A stretch of DNA of 59,771 bases from an uncultured Pseudanabaenaceae cyanobacterium (GCA_938021205.1 CALIGI010000020.1:1-59771); one strand, 5' to 3'. Counted from the stretch's first letter, positions 7,601 to 19,661 are shown. The notes: a model not told the origin generated them from the sequence alone. Translations and numbers: made by a program.

Positions 7601-10336
7601 ATGGTTCAATCCATCCCCACTTCGCAAAATCGAACCCTGGCTCGTCTCAGCCAACTCCTCAAGGTTTTGAGGGAAACGCCCAAGGCAGATGCTTTAATCG
7701 AGGCCGTCAGCCCTTACCTCAAGCGGGAGATGGGCTATAGCTTTGCCTGGTTTGGTCTGTATGACGAAGACAGTGACTGCCTCATTGGCTACGAAGCCTT
7801 CACCCCTGCCAAGAAGCGGCTCATGCATCGGGAGCGGGTTGCCCTGGAACCAGGCAATATCTTGGAGCAGGTCTTTGTCCAGCGCCGCCCCTTAAGTCTA
7901 GCCAATCTGGGCGAAGAACGCACCGCAGGAAAATGGCAAACCATCGCTCGAACCATTGGCCTCCAAGGCACCCTGGCCTTTCCGATATATTGCTATGATC
8001 GCTGCTATGGTGTCGTCCTCCTAGGTCACCAAACCTGGGGCATGTCCCCCAGCCCGGAGGAAATCGCGATCCTCTCCATGGTGCTGGGGCAAATGGCCAC
8101 AGCCTTAAACCAACGAGCGGATTACCAGCAGGCCGAACGCAAGAAGCGCCCCGCCGAGCCCCTACTGCGTCTCTTGGATGAGCTGCGCAGCTTACCCAGC
8201 CTAGACATTCGCCTCAAGCGTTTAGTTGACGAGACCCATCAATTTATTGGCTCTAGTCGCACAAGCCTGTACTGGTTCTCCCCCAGCGATCGCTGCTTTA
8301 ACCAGCGCTTTATCAGACATGCCCATGTAAATGAGGCCAATGACCAGGCTGAACCGATTACGGTGGAAGACTGTCCTAGCCTTTACCAGAGCTTGAATGG
8401 CGATCGCATTCTCTCCATCAGTGACACCAGTAGTTCGCTCCAGGCTGACATCTCCAGTTACCTACAGGAGCGCCTTAAACTGCACTCCATCCTCGCCACT
8501 CCTCTTTGGGGCAACGATGGCTTACTCGGCTTCTTTGCCGCCGAGGGACTGGCTCCTCGACTTTGGACCGAAGAGGAAAAGCGATATCTCCAAGGCATTG
8601 CCCAATTGGCGACGCTCCTAGCCCCAACCGAAAACGTGGAAGCCGCGATCGCCCAGGGCAAGGCCGATCAAAGCCTGGTAAACAGCCTGGGCCAAGCCGT
8701 ACGCAGTGAACAAAGTTGGCAAGACAGCCTGCGTCACGCAGCCCATCAACTCTTCGAGCGATTGGATATTGACCGGCTCATACTGGTGGAATATGACGAA
8801 GGTGGTGGCAATTTCCCCCTACTCCTGCAATATCAGCAGGGAAAACGCAAGGGCATCAGCATTCCCCTACCCGCCCTCAGCCAGCTTGATTGGCAACTGC
8901 TCAACGAAAATCCCACTGGACTTGGTCTAGAAGATTGGCAACATGACCTGCGCTTGATGGGTTGGAAAACAGCCTTGGAAGATGCTGGTGTGCGTTCGTT
9001 TATGCTCTGCCCAACGGCAGCGGGATTTCCCCAAGAAGGCCTACTGATTGCGAGCTGCGAACGGGCCAATAGCTGGACCAATGGCGATCGTGATTTACTC
9101 CACCGGGTGGCCCAGCAGCTCAATCTAGTCATGCATCAGCGGGCCGTGGGAAAGCAAGTTCAGCAACTGGAGACCCTTCATCAGTCTCTCCAATGGGGCC
9201 TCACAGCCATGCACCAGGAGCGTCATCCCGATCGCCTCGACTGGGTTGCCTGTCAATCCATCGGTCGACTCTTAAATGTTCCCCTCGTGGCCCTATTCAG
9301 CTGGTCTCCCAAGGATGGTCTGGGCACCCTCATGGCCAGCAGTAACCAAGACAGCAACTGGAGCCTAGCCCAGGGACTCACCGTAGACTCCTTGACCGAT
9401 CCACTGATGCAGGCACTACTCCAAGCCGACAACCTCATCGTCACCCATCCCGAATCTCTCAGCCCCGAGACCCAGGACTGGCTCAAGCTCCCTCGCTTGG
9501 ACCAAGTCATCCTCTTTCCCCTCCGCACCCACCCTGGCGAAGTGCCCCAAGGGGTTGTCTTAGCTGGTATCGAAAAGCGCCGCCATTGGAGCCCCGAGAC
9601 CCTCGATTTTGCGACTACCCTCGTGGTCCAGCTGAGTGGCTCCCGCCGTACCGTGCGACAGCTTGTCCAACAGGATGATCGCCAGCTCCAGCTCCAGCAG
9701 CTCAATTGGTATAAGCAATATTGCAGCGATCGCTTCGCAGGCACCCTCAAGCGAGACCTCAAACGTATCCAGGAAAACCATGCTGCTGATCCGGCTTGTC
9801 AGCATATGGAATACCTGCTGGACATGATGGCAGACGTATTCCAAAAAGAACGGGAGAGCCTCCAAACGCGCTTACAAACCATCCCCCTCACCCGTTTCCT
9901 CAAACAGGTGAAAGAACGCATTGATGGCCAGGTTTCCCAACAGCAGCTCTGGTGCCAGTTCCATGGCACAGATGTGAAACAAACCCAGCTCAAGGGAGAT
10001 ATCCTCAAGCTGGAGGGCATTGTCCATGAAATATTGCGAGCCGCCTGCGATCGCTGCCTCCTAGGCGGGCGCATTGACGTGTGGTGTCGCATTCAGCCAG
10101 ACAACTTGATTGAATTGACCGTGACCGATAACGGCATTTTTGATCCCCAGCTCCTCACAGCCTTACAGCCCAGCGCCGACCCTAACGATCCCCTCGTCGA
10201 GTCTTTACTAGAAGATGGCACGGGCCTCAACCTCAGCCTCGTCCAGCGCCTCTCAGAACAACTGGGTAGCAGCCTGGACTTCCTCCCCCTGGAAGATGGC
10301 CGCAACATGAGCCGCCTGCTGATTCCCCAAGGGTAA
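7601..10336 (+). CDS. Multi-GAF signalling protein with degenerate kinase-like C-terminus
   Basis: About 911 residues. Successive GAF-type modules are suggested, beginning around residues 15-160 (GYSFAWFGLYDEDSDCL), 190-340 (SSRTSLYWFSP), 370-520 (DRLILVEYDEGG) and 545-690; assignment beyond the first two is approximate. The C-terminal about 110 residues resemble a histidine-kinase ATPase fold: EGIVHEILRAA in the N-box position, VTDNG as a G1 remnant and GTGLNLSLVQRL as G2. No H-box histidine of the HE-x-R/K-TP type is visible before it. The protein may sense small ligands or light and signal by interaction rather than phosphotransfer. The ATG at 7601 is preferred over an upstream TTG at 7556. 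Monocistronic, convergent with secA. Confidence 0.75.
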   Translation: MVQSIPTSQNRTLARLSQLLKVLRETPKADALIEAVSPYLKREMGYSFAWFGLYDEDSDCLIGYEAFTPAKKRLMHRERVALEPGNILEQVFVQRRPLSLANLGEERTAGKWQTIARTIGLQGTLAFPIYCYDRCYGVVLLGHQTWGMSPSPEEIAILSMVLGQMATALNQRADYQQAERKKRPAEPLLRLLDELRSLPSLDIRLKRLVDETHQFIGSSRTSLYWFSPSDRCFNQRFIRHAHVNEANDQAEPITVEDCPSLYQSLNGDRILSISDTSSSLQADISSYLQERLKLHSILATPLWGNDGLLGFFAAEGLAPRLWTEEEKRYLQGIAQLATLLAPTENVEAAIAQGKADQSLVNSLGQAVRSEQSWQDSLRHAAHQLFERLDIDRLILVEYDEGGGNFPLLLQYQQGKRKGISIPLPALSQLDWQLLNENPTGLGLEDWQHDLRLMGWKTALEDAGVRSFMLCPTAAGFPQEGLLIASCERANSWTNGDRDLLHRVAQQLNLVMHQRAVGKQVQQLETLHQSLQWGLTAMHQERHPDRLDWVACQSIGRLLNVPLVALFSWSPKDGLGTLMASSNQDSNWSLAQGLTVDSLTDPLMQALLQADNLIVTHPESLSPETQDWLKLPRLDQVILFPLRTHPGEVPQGVVLAGIEKRRHWSPETLDFATTLVVQLSGSRRTVRQLVQQDDRQLQLQQLNWYKQYCSDRFAGTLKRDLKRIQENHAADPACQHMEYLLDMMADVFQKERESLQTRLQTIPLTRFLKQVKERIDGQVSQQQLWCQFHGTDVKQTQLKGDILKLEGIVHEILRAACDRCLLGGRIDVWCRIQPDNLIELTVTDNGIFDPQLLTALQPSADPNDPLVESLLEDGTGLNLSLVQRLSEQLGSSLDFLPLEDGRNMSRLLIPQG

Positions 10337-10467
10337 TCCCAAGGCAAATGATTCCACTCCTAGGTAGGGGCGGGCTCCTACCGCTCCATCGTCGGCTATT
10401 GCAATCGATAGCAATGGGACAATGCAATGGCAAAAGGCAGGCTCGGAAGACCCGACCCCTAACGCAA

Positions 10468-10511
10468 ATCAAAAATGCGGCCCACCCATTCTGAGGGACC
10501 GCATTTTTGAT
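10468..10511. terminator. Bidirectional terminator between the GAF protein and secA
   Basis: Perfect 13-bp arms, ATCAAAAATGCGG (10468-10480) and its reverse complement at 10499-10511, flank an 18-base loop. A-tract and T-tract lie within the outer stem on both strands, so it can end both convergent transcripts. Confidence 0.8.
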
Positions 10512-10533
10512 GGCATGCTTTTGGAAACGAAAT

Positions 10534-13392
<2,859 letters not shown>

Positions 13393-13588
13393 GATGTAAG
13401 CAGGAAGGTAAGGCGACAGTTTTATTTCTTCATTTATCCTATCACTGCTGTTTCGAAGCAGCGGTAGGGCTCAATTGGGTATAACCGCACCGTTTCTACT
13501 CCGATCTCCTCCAAGCGAGAACGGTCGTACCACCTCCGTAAATCATTGAAGAATCCCTACAGTATTAAGGCTTAGTAAACACCTCTTC

Positions 13589-14233
13589 TCAGGGGCGAAA
13601 GCTAAACTGCTGGGCAGCGCGATGGCAGGTGGCACAGCTTTCCAAGGAGACTTCAGACGGCAAGGTGACGTCGGGATGGAGGGCTTTAAAGTAGCGAGAT
13701 CGTTCCAGCCGATAGGGCACGCGCTCTTCCCCATTGGATCTCTGCCGTGAGAAGCTTCGTAAGTAGGTCCAAATCAAGCCCAGAGATGGGTCCCTTGGAG
13801 GACGAATCTCTGTTCCGTAGTGACTGGAATCTTGAATGATGTTGCGCCAGGCTTCGGAAGGCAGGGTTTCGGGTGGCACACCGATGTGGCAAGTGGCACA
13901 GTTTTCTAAGTACAAACGTTGGCCCAGTCGAGCCCCCTCTGGCACATAGTCCACGGTACGCGGCAGCTCGGCTGCCTGATTCGGAGCTGCTTGGGCCAGC
14001 AATGCGGGCTGAGCTGCTAAAAGCTTTAAAGGCGTGGCTGCTTGACTCAAGCTAGATAGGCCCCAACCCAGGAGCAAGCTCACCCCCGTCACCCCCGCCA
14101 CCAAGCCCAGCGCAAAGCGACGGCTGCGATCGCGGGACACTCGACGAGGACGAGGGCGACGATCTAGCGGCGGCTTCGAAAGCGCGTGAGAATCATCAGC
14201 AGGTTGAGACTGGAGCATAGGGCAATGGCTCAA
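13589..14233 (-). CDS. Membrane-anchored diheme cytochrome c
   Basis: 214 residues with an Arg-rich cytoplasmic start, one transmembrane helix or uncleaved signal anchor (about 40-62) and a lumenal or periplasmic domain with two CXXCH heme c sites (CATCH at 112-116 and 200-204). The architecture fits small diheme cytochromes (DHC-like) of cyanobacteria. Role in electron transfer is inferred; partner unknown. The second heme site is 10 residues from the C-terminus. It lies 196 bases downstream of the secA start on the same strand but has no evident functional tie to it. Confidence 0.8.
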   Translation of the reverse strand: MSHCPMLQSQPADDSHALSKPPLDRRPRPRRVSRDRSRRFALGLVAGVTGVSLLLGWGLSSLSQAATPLKLLAAQPALLAQAAPNQAAELPRTVDYVPEGARLGQRLYLENCATCHIGVPPETLPSEAWRNIIQDSSHYGTEIRPPRDPSLGLIWTYLRSFSRQRSNGEERVPYRLERSRYFKALHPDVTLPSEVSLESCATCHRAAQQFSFRP

Positions 14234-14726
14234 AAAAGCATCAAAAACAAATCGTCTCAGCAGCGATCAAGCATTTTCCCTGGACTGCATTGAGAAGTCG
14301 GTGGGAATGACAGCGAGGGATTGGGTAGTTTTAAGTGTAGAGAAGTTTCCCATCAGAGCCCCAGAAAGTAACGAAGCTATCAACCTTCCGATAGAGCCTA
14401 GTCACCCATCGTGGAAGCCGCTCAGGAGCGATCAAAGCTCGGTGGGACGACCATTTTAGGTGTGGCAGACAGTAACGTGAATCGCAATATCCTAACCCCG
14501 TGAGATCGTTGCGAGAACTTTATTGAAACTGTATCTGAAGTCTGGGGATAGCATCAAAACTGTCCCCTAGGAACAGTCGTATCCATTGACATCCTCTATG
14601 GTTGGGGTGGATGAGCAGCAGCCGAGGCAATGAGTCGAGATCGTTTCGCAACCTTGGCCCTAACAGCGAATGACTGTACTTGCTCTGGCATCGTCTTGGC
14701 TAGAGCATCCCTATGGACCCCAGCTC
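14234..14726. other. Intergenic region, divergent cytochrome c / acetyltransferase
   Basis: About 490 bases without a convincing ORF or RNA gene. It must hold promoters for both divergent genes. The sequence is not low-complexity and I see no strong inverted repeat. Confidence 0.35.
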
Positions 14727-15272
14727 ATGAATCCTACCTCCATTCAGATTTCGATTCACGGAAATACCCAGGAAGAAAAACTAAGCTGCAAGCTCGATAT
14801 GCAGCAACTTCTGGAACTATTTCAGGTGGCAGCATTTTGGGCCCAAGATCGCCGCGTTGAAGATTTAGCAACCGCGATCGCCCACAGTAATCCCGTTGTC
14901 AGCGCCTGGCAAGACAACCAGCTAGTGGGCTTTGCTCGTGCCACCTCCGATGGCGTCTACCGGGCCAGCATTTGGGACGTTGTGGTTCACCCAGAGCACC
15001 AATCCAAGGGCCTTGGCCGAAAGCTGGTAGAGACTGTACTCAGCCATCCCCACGTCAATCGAGTTGAGCGGGTTTACCTCATGACCACGTTCAAAGAAAA
15101 GTTTTACGAGCGGGTCGGCTTCCAGCGCAACAGCAGCACAACCATGGTGCTTCATCAGCAATCCATCGAATCCGTTCCCACCAGCGGGAAGTCCACAGGC
15201 GTGGAGTTAGAAGTCATTTCGGTTTCGTTACCCTCCTCGGGTCACCCCAACGAAGTCCCACAGCCCAACTAA
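14727..15272 (+). CDS. GNAT-family N-acetyltransferase
   Basis: The acetyl-CoA-binding motif A is clear: VVHPEHQSKGLGRKLVETV contains the Q-x-x-G-x-G pyrophosphate loop. The strand before it (DGVYRASIWDVV) and the following VNRVERVYLMTTFKEKFYER fit the GNAT fold, in which a conserved Tyr near the end acts as acid. ATG at 14727 is preferred over one 19 codons upstream because the fold begins soon after it. The C-terminal about 30 residues are Ser/Pro-rich and outside the domain. Substrate unknown. Convergent with the next gene, 15 bases apart. Confidence 0.8.
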   Translation: MNPTSIQISIHGNTQEEKLSCKLDMQQLLELFQVAAFWAQDRRVEDLATAIAHSNPVVSAWQDNQLVGFARATSDGVYRASIWDVVVHPEHQSKGLGRKLVETVLSHPHVNRVERVYLMTTFKEKFYERVGFQRNSSTTMVLHQQSIESVPTSGKSTGVELEVISVSLPSSGHPNEVPQPN

Positions 15273-15287
15273 ATCCCAATCAAAGGA

Positions 15288-16382
15288 CTAAGCCGAAGGC
15301 AACCACAACTTCAAGTTACAGCCCTGACTCAGGCCGCTGGCGGTCTCCCCGAGAGCGGCTTCATCTGGGGAAAGCTCTGTAGCTGACTCTCCAGAAGTCG
15401 GCGCAAGCTTCAGGCTGCCCCCATTCAAGTCCAACAGCAACTGGCTTACCAGCAAGACCATGCCTGGAGACAAACGGTGGGGCACAAAGCTCCCATCCCG
15501 ATCCTGGGCGAGAGACTGTTTCAACTGAATCAACTGCTCCCGTTGCCACAGCCCAGCAGACTCATCCTGAAATTGCATCTTCAGCTCCTGAATCGGAATC
15601 AGGGGTTGATCTGTCCAGATGTTCAAAGCCACGCCAGCCGACTCAGGTGTTAAGCTCACCCGAATCTCAGTGGCCTTTTGCCCCAGTGCCATCTCCACCA
15701 GCATGACGAAGATTTGGCGCAGGCTGTTGTAATCAGCCCTGGCATAGACGGGCTGGGCGGGTAACTCTAGATGTAAGCGCGCATTGCGATCCGCCACTTG
15801 TAGCTGGACAAAAGACTCAACATCCTCCAGCAGCACATCCAGGGCAATGGGCTGAATATCGAGTCGCTGAGAGCCCTGTTCTAGCTTGGCGATGCGAATG
15901 AGCTGATCCATCAAGCGATGAAGATTCTGGGCCGCCTCATAGGATTGGGCCACACATAGTCGTTCCTCGGCTGGATCATCACACAGGTCCGCCAGGATGA
16001 GCTGCTGTAAACCCATGAGGCTACTGAGGGGCGATCGCAACTCATGGGCAGATCGTGCTAAAAATCCCCCTTGGAACTGAGCCCGTTCCAGAGCCCGCAC
16101 ATAGGCGATCCAAAGCTGTTTCCCAGCATCTGCCTCAGCTTCACCGTGATCCGCCTGAACAGCAGTGACAGTCTTCGATGGAGTGTCAGTTTCCCTTTCA
16201 ATCGGAGTCTGGAACGCTTCCTCAGTCAGCGTAGACTCTCCCCCTAGTCCTGGGATGGCGGGCTGCGCCACGGGCTGCTCCGTCAAACTGAGATGCTGCC
16301 GCTGGCGATGGCCCAACCACCGCTGCCCCACAGCGCCAACCCCAATGCCAATTACAAACCAGAGCCAATTCATTCCTGTCAT
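15288..16382 (-). CDS. Membrane-anchored histidine-kinase-like protein with degenerate ATPase domain
   Basis: 364 residues: an N-terminal transmembrane helix (about 4-21), a variable linker, then a clear HisKA dimerisation domain with H-box FLARSAHELRSPLSSLMG (about 107-124). The following region has the length and secondary-structure feel of HATPase_c (LEDVESFVQLQVADRNARLHL, DYNSLRQIFVMLVEMALGQK), but the N-box asparagine is missing and no DxGxG or GxGxGL motif appears. It therefore probably cannot bind ATP normally. It may be phosphorylated in trans or act as a scaffold. No response regulator is adjacent. Confidence 0.75.
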   Translation of the reverse strand: MTGMNWLWFVIGIGVGAVGQRWLGHRQRQHLSLTEQPVAQPAIPGLGGESTLTEEAFQTPIERETDTPSKTVTAVQADHGEAEADAGKQLWIAYVRALERAQFQGGFLARSAHELRSPLSSLMGLQQLILADLCDDPAEERLCVAQSYEAAQNLHRLMDQLIRIAKLEQGSQRLDIQPIALDVLLEDVESFVQLQVADRNARLHLELPAQPVYARADYNSLRQIFVMLVEMALGQKATEIRVSLTPESAGVALNIWTDQPLIPIQELKMQFQDESAGLWQREQLIQLKQSLAQDRDGSFVPHRLSPGMVLLVSQLLLDLNGGSLKLAPTSGESATELSPDEAALGETASGLSQGCNLKLWLPSA

Positions 16383-16518
16383 TACCGAGGCATCGTGATG
16401 TATCGAAATAGCCTGAACTGGGCAAAGCTACAGATCACCCTACAGCAGGGTGATGGCCTAACCCAAGCCCAAAGCTCAATTACGCTCAATCTCGCAGGCT
16501 CAATCTCGTGCTAAGGCG

Positions 16519-17829
16519 CTATTTCTTTTGACCCAAGACAATCTGAGTCATCTGAGTCAAGGCATCTAGGCCAATGCGTCCGGTTCGAGCCCCCGTCACA
16601 TTGCACATCCCCAGAGCAATCTCTCCACCATTACTGGGACGCCTTTCAAACCGAGGAGAAGCATTGACGTAAACCATGGCACTGCGAAGCCCCAAGGTGA
16701 ACTGCCGACTTTCCCCATAGGCATCCGTCGCCAGGCAATCCCCATGACCGCTGCTATGGCGGTTTATCCAGGCGATTGCCTCGGACAGGCCACTGACCGT
16801 GCGGAAGGCGATCGTTGGACTTAAATAAGGCCGATCCCATTCCCCATCCTCGGCCAGCGCCAAGCTCGAAAAGGACTCAACCAACCCTGCATCTGCGCGC
16901 AATTCAAAGCCCCGCTCCAGCAAATCATTCCATAGCATCTGCAAAGAGGCTTCACTAATACTCGGCGGCAGCAAGACCTTTTCTATCGCATTGACTGCAT
17001 CGGGCTCACCCAAATGACTGTCAATGATCATCCAGCGCACCGTTTCCAAAGGAGCAGAGCTACCCCAGTAGAGATAACAATTACCCATCGCCGTAGGCAG
17101 CACGGGAATCACCGACTGACGCATGACCTGCTGAAGCCAACTAGGGCGTCCATAGGGAATGACCAAGTCCAAATCATTGCTCTGACTCAGCAAGGCAGAG
17201 AGCGACCCCACTTCACCTGGCAATAGCAAAAGGCTGTCGGTCGGTAGTCCCGCGTTTTCCAATGCACCTCGAAGCACCTCGACAATGATGGCATTGGAAT
17301 GGCTCGCTTCACTTCCCCCTCGCAACAGCAGGGCATTGGCGGTGCGCAGGCAGAGGGCAGCGGCGATCGCCCCCAATTCTGGAAATGCCTCGGATAGAAA
17401 AGCAACGACCCCTAGGGGCGATCGCTGGGTATAGGCTTGACCTCGCTCGGGCTGATAGCTAGCCGCTCCAACCTGCTGCATGGGGTCAGGCCACTCCGCC
17501 AGCTCCCGCAGAATGCAGACAGCCCCCTGAAGGCGCTCGGGGGTTAATTTAAGCCAATCCTGGAGCAACTCCGGCACCGCCATCTCCTGGCTTGCTTCCA
17601 GGTCCAGCGTGTTGGCCTCCAGAATCTCATCCTGGGCAGCCTTCATCGCCGCAGCCATCCCCCGCAGCCCCGCAGAACGCAATCCCGCAGGCAAATCCTC
17701 CAAAGCCATTGCAGCCTGGGCAGAACGACGCGTCCAATCGCCCAGAGCTCCCCCTGGAGGAACAGACTCTTCCTCCAGCGAAGAAGGAAGCAATACATCT
17801 AGCCCATCAAGCTCAGGCTCTTGGGTCAT
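16519..17829 (-). CDS. ProA-like protein (glutamate-5-semialdehyde dehydrogenase family) lacking the catalytic cysteine
   Basis: 436 residues align by eye with gamma-glutamyl phosphate reductase throughout: SPLGVVAFLSEAFPE for the cofactor region, ANALLLRGGSEASHSN, DLDLVIPYGRPSWLQQVM, GNCYLYWGSSAPLE, and the C-terminal VNASPRF...GRIGLDALTQ. In active ProA the motif PSVCNA holds the nucleophilic Cys; here the same place reads EPDAVNAIE, with Val279. The N-terminus (about 1-35) is an acidic extension. NADP-dependent reduction in proline synthesis is therefore doubtful. Transcribed with the next downstream reading frames on the minus strand; starts 6 bases after the stop of the small membrane protein upstream, suggesting an operon. 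Confidence 0.82.
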   Translation of the reverse strand: MTQEPELDGLDVLLPSSLEEESVPPGGALGDWTRRSAQAAMALEDLPAGLRSAGLRGMAAAMKAAQDEILEANTLDLEASQEMAVPELLQDWLKLTPERLQGAVCILRELAEWPDPMQQVGAASYQPERGQAYTQRSPLGVVAFLSEAFPELGAIAAALCLRTANALLLRGGSEASHSNAIIVEVLRGALENAGLPTDSLLLLPGEVGSLSALLSQSNDLDLVIPYGRPSWLQQVMRQSVIPVLPTAMGNCYLYWGSSAPLETVRWMIIDSHLGEPDAVNAIEKVLLPPSISEASLQMLWNDLLERGFELRADAGLVESFSSLALAEDGEWDRPYLSPTIAFRTVSGLSEAIAWINRHSSGHGDCLATDAYGESRQFTLGLRSAMVYVNASPRFERRPSNGGEIALGMCNVTGARTGRIGLDALTQMTQIVLGQKK

Positions 17830-17835
17830 TTTTAT

Positions 17836-18282
17836 TCAATCCCGCCATGGTCGAAAGCTGAATAACATCACCAGGATGAGCAATAGCAGCAAGCCACTAA
17901 CCGCACCCACCAATCCAACGAATAACTGAACATTGGGCAAAGGTAACCCAGCACAGAGTAAACCTCCAGCCAAAGTAACCCCCACAACAGAGAGCGCTAA
18001 CCCCACTGGGCTGAGCAGCCACCCCCCATTGGAACGGTACCACCCCTGTCTAGTCCATCGCCAGCGCCAGCCGGTCCAGGGGTGAGCCGTAGGCTTTGCG
18101 ATCGCAAGACCTCCCTCCACCAAGACAAATAACTGCTCACAATGGAAACAGCCCATCGCTTCCGTCAAAGCAATACTGACCAGACGACCATCACAATTGC
18201 AGGGGCAGGGGTAATCCTGTTCACAGCAAATGGGTTCTGGAGACGGCTTAACCATATTTAGGACCGAGCTAGACCTCATCAA
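17836..18282 (-). CDS. Small Cys-rich membrane protein of unknown function
   Basis: 148 residues. The N-terminal half carries paired cysteines (CCEQDYPCPCNCDG, then GCFHCEQLF), arranged like a zinc ribbon or rubredoxin-like metal site. A Trp/Arg-rich segment (WTGWRWRWTRQGWYR) precedes two hydrophobic helices (about 90-112 and 117-142), probably a hairpin in the membrane. A start at Met10 is also possible. It ends 6 bases before the ProA-like gene starts on the same strand. I do not recognise a named family. Confidence 0.6.
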   Translation of the reverse strand: MMRSSSVLNMVKPSPEPICCEQDYPCPCNCDGRLVSIALTEAMGCFHCEQLFVLVEGGLAIAKPTAHPWTGWRWRWTRQGWYRSNGGWLLSPVGLALSVVGVTLAGGLLCAGLPLPNVQLFVGLVGAVSGLLLLLILVMLFSFRPWRD

Positions 18283-18378
18283 ACAGTCTAGGAGGCATGT
18301 CCTGAGCTAACCAAACGAGATAGCCAAAAAGCGCCGAAATCGACATCTAAAGGCTCAAACCTAAATGGGTTTTATAAA

Positions 18379-18449
18379 GCGGGTGAAGAGATTCGAACTC
18401 TCGACATCGACCTTGGCAAGGTCGCGCTCTACCACTGAGCTACACCCGC
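18379..18449 (-). tRNA. tRNA-Gly (anticodon GCC)
   Basis: On the minus strand a 71-base cloverleaf begins GCGGGTG and ends CACCCGC (7-bp acceptor). The D arm reads TAGCTCAGTGGTAGAGC, the anticodon stem-loop CGACCTTGCCAAGGTCG exposes GCC, and the T arm includes GAGTTCGAATCTC. The CCA end is not encoded. All arms pair well. Confidence 0.97.
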
Positions 18450-18627
18450 GCATTGCGCGTCGTGCGTTTTGCGCACGAGTTATACATTCCCAAACCCTGA
18501 CACCAATGTCAACAGCTTTTTAGAACTTTCTCAGCGCAAAAACGAAGAGACCCGCCCCTCTAAATGGTCCGGGCCTCCAAATCAAATTTTCAACCCCTTA
18601 GAAGAATAAGATTCCCTCAAGGAAGCA

Positions 18628-19200
18628 CTAGGCTTCTGTTCCGGCTTGCCCTTCTAACCTCGCCTGGCGCAACGGACTAGGACGCCCTTCTTCCAGGACA
18701 GGCTGGCCTGCCTCCCCTAGAGTCAAGGACATATCCCGCATCAGATTTGCCATCTCAATCGCATTCATGGCATAGCTCCAACCCAGGTTGCTCTTAATCC
18801 CAGCCCGCTCCAAAGCCTGCTGCATCGTGTCCACAGTCAGCACCCCCATGATGGTTGGTACGCCCGTCTGAATCGAGACAGCGGAGATGCCCTTAGAGAC
18901 TTCTGCAGAGACATAGTCAAAGTGAGGAGTCTGACCGCGAATGACCGCTCCCAAGCAAATCACAGCATCATAACGGCCACTGACAGCGAGTTTACGAGCT
19001 ACAAGGGGGATTTCAAAGCAGCCCGGCACCCAGGCATAGTCGACCTGAGTCCCTTCGGGATTTGGGTCGACGCCATGGCGCAGCAGGCAGTCACGGCAAC
19101 CCGACAGCAGCTTCTCGGTGACCATGTCATTAAAGCGACCAATCACCATGGCAAACCGCAGGGTTTGGGTATCTGTAAAGCGCCCCTCAAAAACTGTCAT
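18628..19200 (-). CDS. ribH: 6,7-dimethyl-8-ribityllumazine synthase
   Basis: Condenses 5-amino-6-ribitylamino-uracil with dihydroxybutanone phosphate in the penultimate step of riboflavin synthesis. Motifs: [47 protein letters not shown] (with the catalytic His following in GQTPHFDYV) and [16 protein letters not shown]. The ATG at 19198-19200 ([10 protein letters not shown]) is chosen over one 19 codons upstream, whose extra residues are not family-like. The C-terminus has an extra Gly/Arg/Pro-rich tail beyond the usual 155-160 residues. Lies downstream of psbZ, a pairing found in many cyanobacteria. Confidence 0.96.
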   Translation of the reverse strand: MTVFEGRFTDTQTLRFAMVIGRFNDMVTEKLLSGCRDCLLRHGVDPNPEGTQVDYAWVPGCFEIPLVARKLAVSGRYDAVICLGAVIRGQTPHFDYVSAEVSKGISAVSIQTGVPTIMGVLTVDTMQQALERAGIKSNLGWSYAMNAIEMANLMRDMSLTLGEAGQPVLEEGRPSPLRQARLEGQAGTEA

Positions 19201-19258
19201 GGACTTTCCTAGGTTTCCTGAATGATGACCATCGGACCCTATTGTTCCAAAGAACAAA

Positions 19259-19288
19259 GGTCCAGGGCGAATTAGTTCACCCTGGACC
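19259..19288 (-). terminator. Hairpin between psbZ and ribH
   Basis: Perfect 9-bp arms GGTCCAGGG / CCCTGGACC with a 12-base loop, followed on the minus strand by a T-rich stretch (CTTTGTTCTTTGG). It could terminate or attenuate the psbZ transcript before ribH. A second, shorter hairpin (GCAGGG / CCCTGC, 19313-19335) lies nearer psbZ. Confidence 0.6.
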
Positions 19289-19365
19289 CATTATCGGTTA
19301 CTGACAACCTTCGCAGGGATAGAATCTCACCCTGCAAAATCGTTGACGCTTAATTTTCTGTAGTC

Positions 19366-19557
19366 CTAGACCACAAAATAATTAAATACGCCGACGAGCA
19401 CAACCAAAGCACCCCAAACGACAGAACCTAGCAAAATGAGCTGTTTTGACTTACCACCAAAGGTACTGGGAGCAGCGTAGGAAACGGGAACCACTACGAC
19501 CATGACGAAGGAGAAGAGAACCAGCGCCGTGAGTAGCAGTTGAAAGAGAATGACCAT
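19366..19557 (-). CDS. psbZ: Photosystem II subunit PsbZ (Ycf9)
   Basis: 63 residues with two transmembrane helices (about 5-27 and 40-61), the size and topology of PsbZ. The text [20 protein letters not shown] and the loop [17 protein letters not shown] are characteristic. PsbZ sits at the edge of the PSII core near CP43 and stabilises supercomplexes and energy transfer in the thylakoid membrane. Precedes ribH on the same strand. Confidence 0.96.
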   Translation of the reverse strand: MVILFQLLLTALVLFSFVMVVVVPVSYAAPSTFGGKSKQLILLGSVVWGALVVLVGVFNYFVV

Positions 19558-19661
19558 TAGTTTTGCAGATTGAGAATCGGATAAACAGTTCTAAATAGGA
19601 CCATCGCTAGTGCCGCTGACTGGCAAAGCGATCGCCCTTTCAGCATACGCGCTTGCCTGAG

